DNA from: Helicobacter sp. 13S00401-1
GTDB taxonomy: Bacteria > Campylobacterota > Campylobacteria > Campylobacterales > Helicobacteraceae
Assembly: GCF_002272925.1 (NCBI RefSeq)
Contig: NZ_MLAR01000008.1
Span: 1-64,000 of the forward strand
Direction of reading: 5' to 3'
Length of the DNA stretch: 64,000 nt
Within the stretch, counting starts at the first letter, position 1. Each line of letters starts with the position of its first letter. Below, in pieces: positions 63,026 through 64,000 of the stretch. The notes below the pieces were generated by a model. That model was given only the letters and a program-made list of their open reading frames with translations, made no database searches and was not told the origin of the DNA. The position numbers and the translations under genes are program-made.

Positions 63026-63736
63026 ATGAAGCTAGTAATTATGATAATAGGTTGCATAGTTTTTCTAACAGGCTGTGTTAGTTTATCTTTGCAACCAGCA
63101 AAGATTAGCAGTTATGATAGTGGCATAAAGATCTATCAAGATTCCAAGCCTACTTCTAAGATACAAATAGAACTCGCCCAAGAAAAAGTTGGCGGTTTTA
63201 ACACCACCCCTTTAGTTTTATACATAACAGCAGAAAGCAAAGATACACAAAATACCTTTGATATGTCTAATATAAGCTTTTATATGAATGACAAAGAAGT
63301 CTTTCCTCTAACTTATAGCGAGCTAAAAAAAGAAAGCCTAGATCTAAGTGATGTAGCCTATGATTATGGAATCTATATAAAACCACAAAGTGCAAATAAG
63401 ATAATGATAGCAAATGAGCTTCACTCAGGTGAGCCAACTTATGTCCCACTTAGACCTCATGGTATACATGCCTTTAGCATTAAGTACGCGCCAAATAGCT
63501 ATGTCGCTTCAAAGCAAGACTTACAAGCTAGGCTTAACCAAAATGCAAGAGCTAAGACTAATGCTTTGATATATAAGAGCTATCTTAAAAAAGACACTCC
63601 ATATAAAGGTAGCATACAAGGAGGCTTTGTGCTTATACCTTATAAAGAGCTAAAACCTGGAATCTTAAGAGTGATAGTTAAAGTAGGAGATGATGCTTAT
63701 AGCACGCAAATCAAGCTTTTAAACGCTTCAAGGTAG
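63026..63736 (+). CDS. Lipoprotein, first of a tandem pair
   Basis: A 236-residue lipoprotein: signal MKLVIMIIGCIVFLTGCVSL with lipobox LTGC, so the mature protein is lipidated at C17 after LspA cleavage. Mature part is mixed alpha/beta with no cysteine pairs; motifs such as KISSYDSGIKIYQDSKPTSK recur in the next gene. No known family. AAGGAG is eight bases before the ATG. Fur-like dyads upstream suggest iron or metal control. Confidence 0.8.
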   Translation: MKLVIMIIGCIVFLTGCVSLSLQPAKISSYDSGIKIYQDSKPTSKIQIELAQEKVGGFNTTPLVLYITAESKDTQNTFDMSNISFYMNDKEVFPLTYSELKKESLDLSDVAYDYGIYIKPQSANKIMIANELHSGEPTYVPLRPHGIHAFSIKYAPNSYVASKQDLQARLNQNARAKTNALIYKSYLKKDTPYKGSIQGGFVLIPYKELKPGILRVIVKVGDDAYSTQIKLLNASR

Positions 63737-63822
63737 AAGCTAGGTTAGTAAAAACTGATGTATGATTTTCCTAAGAATCTAAAAAAGCTATATCTTAAAC
63801 ATAACTCATAAGGAGCACTAAA

Positions 63823-64000
63823 ATGAAACTGTATCTAACCATCCTTACTTGCGTAGTCTTTCTTACAGGCTGTACTAGCCTAGTCTTACAGCCAAGCCAA
63901 GTTAGTAGCTATGATAATGGCATAAAGATCTATCAAGATTCTAAGCCTAACTCTAAGATTCAACTAGAAGTTGGCCAAGAAAAAGTTGGTGGTTTTGATA
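63823..64000 (+). CDS. Second tandem lipoprotein, cut by the window end
   Basis: The first 59 residues of a paralogue of the preceding lipoprotein. MKLYLTILTCVVFLTGCTSL has the same lipobox, followed by VSSYDNGIKIYQDSKPNSKI and GQEKVGGFD, nearly identical to the first copy over the mature N-terminus. AAGGAG lies seven bases before ATG 63823. The gene continues beyond 64000. A recent tandem duplication is likely. Confidence 0.85.
   Translation, partial: MKLYLTILTCVVFLTGCTSLVLQPSQVSSYDNGIKIYQDSKPNSKIQLEVGQEKVGGFD

Noticed and set aside
1-64000. CRISPR array or defence island
   Set aside because: No regularly spaced direct repeats of 24-40 bases and no cas, restriction or abortive-infection genes were seen. 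The octamer copies are irregularly spaced.

Overview
The window is AT-rich bacterial chromosome that reads as a Campylobacterota genome, most likely a non-pylori (enterohepatic-type) Helicobacter. Support comes from gene content and order: a glcD / PgbA-like / NUDIX / Csd3-type peptidase block as I recall it from H. pylori, a HefABC-type RND efflux operon, flgI / rod-binding protein / flgS, flgM-flgN, a two-domain D-lactate dehydrogenase, a catalase-like periplasmic protein and a ComEC without a nuclease domain. The species assignment is inference; no rRNA is present.

Layout. 1-8.4 kb: comEA, an MshL/CtsD-type secretin, a small coiled-coil protein, carB, lspA and comEC. 8.4-17.7 kb: a TauE/UreH-type membrane protein with a long Met/His tail, a GT25 glycosyltransferase, an outer-membrane barrel, topA, rodA, an exported catalase-like protein, a Tat-exported aldo/keto reductase and a TM2 protein. 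17.9-25.2 kb: uvrC, tRNA-Met, a small membrane protein, then a minus-strand run cst (GT42 sialyltransferase), neuB (sialic acid synthase), hisS and a fused double ABC ATPase. 25.4-35 kb: D-lactate dehydrogenase, then csd3, NUDIX, PgbA-like, glcD and leuS. 35-37 kb: a 59-residue membrane protein, flgM, flgN, rpmB, def. 37-46 kb: Tat amidase, then deaD, rluB, tRNA-Val, thrS, infC, rpmI, rplT, and tRNA-Asn. 46-50 kb: small membrane proteins (one locus frameshifted), flgI, flgJ-like, flgS. 50-53.2 kb: an accessory patch with a DUF285 repeat protein, the 3' end of a phage tape-measure gene, a small membrane protein, a frameshifted RelE/ParE-type toxin and an FAH-like protein. 53.7-64 kb: dsb-hisH-hefABC, a Batd-like/SH3 membrane protein with plsC, and two tandem lipoproteins, the second cut by the window end.

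The strongest unexplained signal is an octamer, AGATTCTA / TAGAATCT. I count about 75 copies by eye, on both strands, inside and between genes, where base composition predicts about five. Closely spaced inverted pairs of its core form several intergenic terminator hairpins. That is how DNA uptake sequences look in Neisseria and Pasteurellaceae, and the same window carries comEA, a competence-type secretin and comEC. A DNA-uptake or other genome-marking role is a hypothesis worth testing.

Other points of interest are a sialylation locus with an upstream A14/T14 tract, a second T13 tract before the TM2 gene, a Met/His-rich probable copper-binding tail of about 150 residues, a UvrC lacking its C-terminal HhH domain, two related small membrane proteins each downstream of a tRNA, a repeated intergenic element, and several decayed genes.
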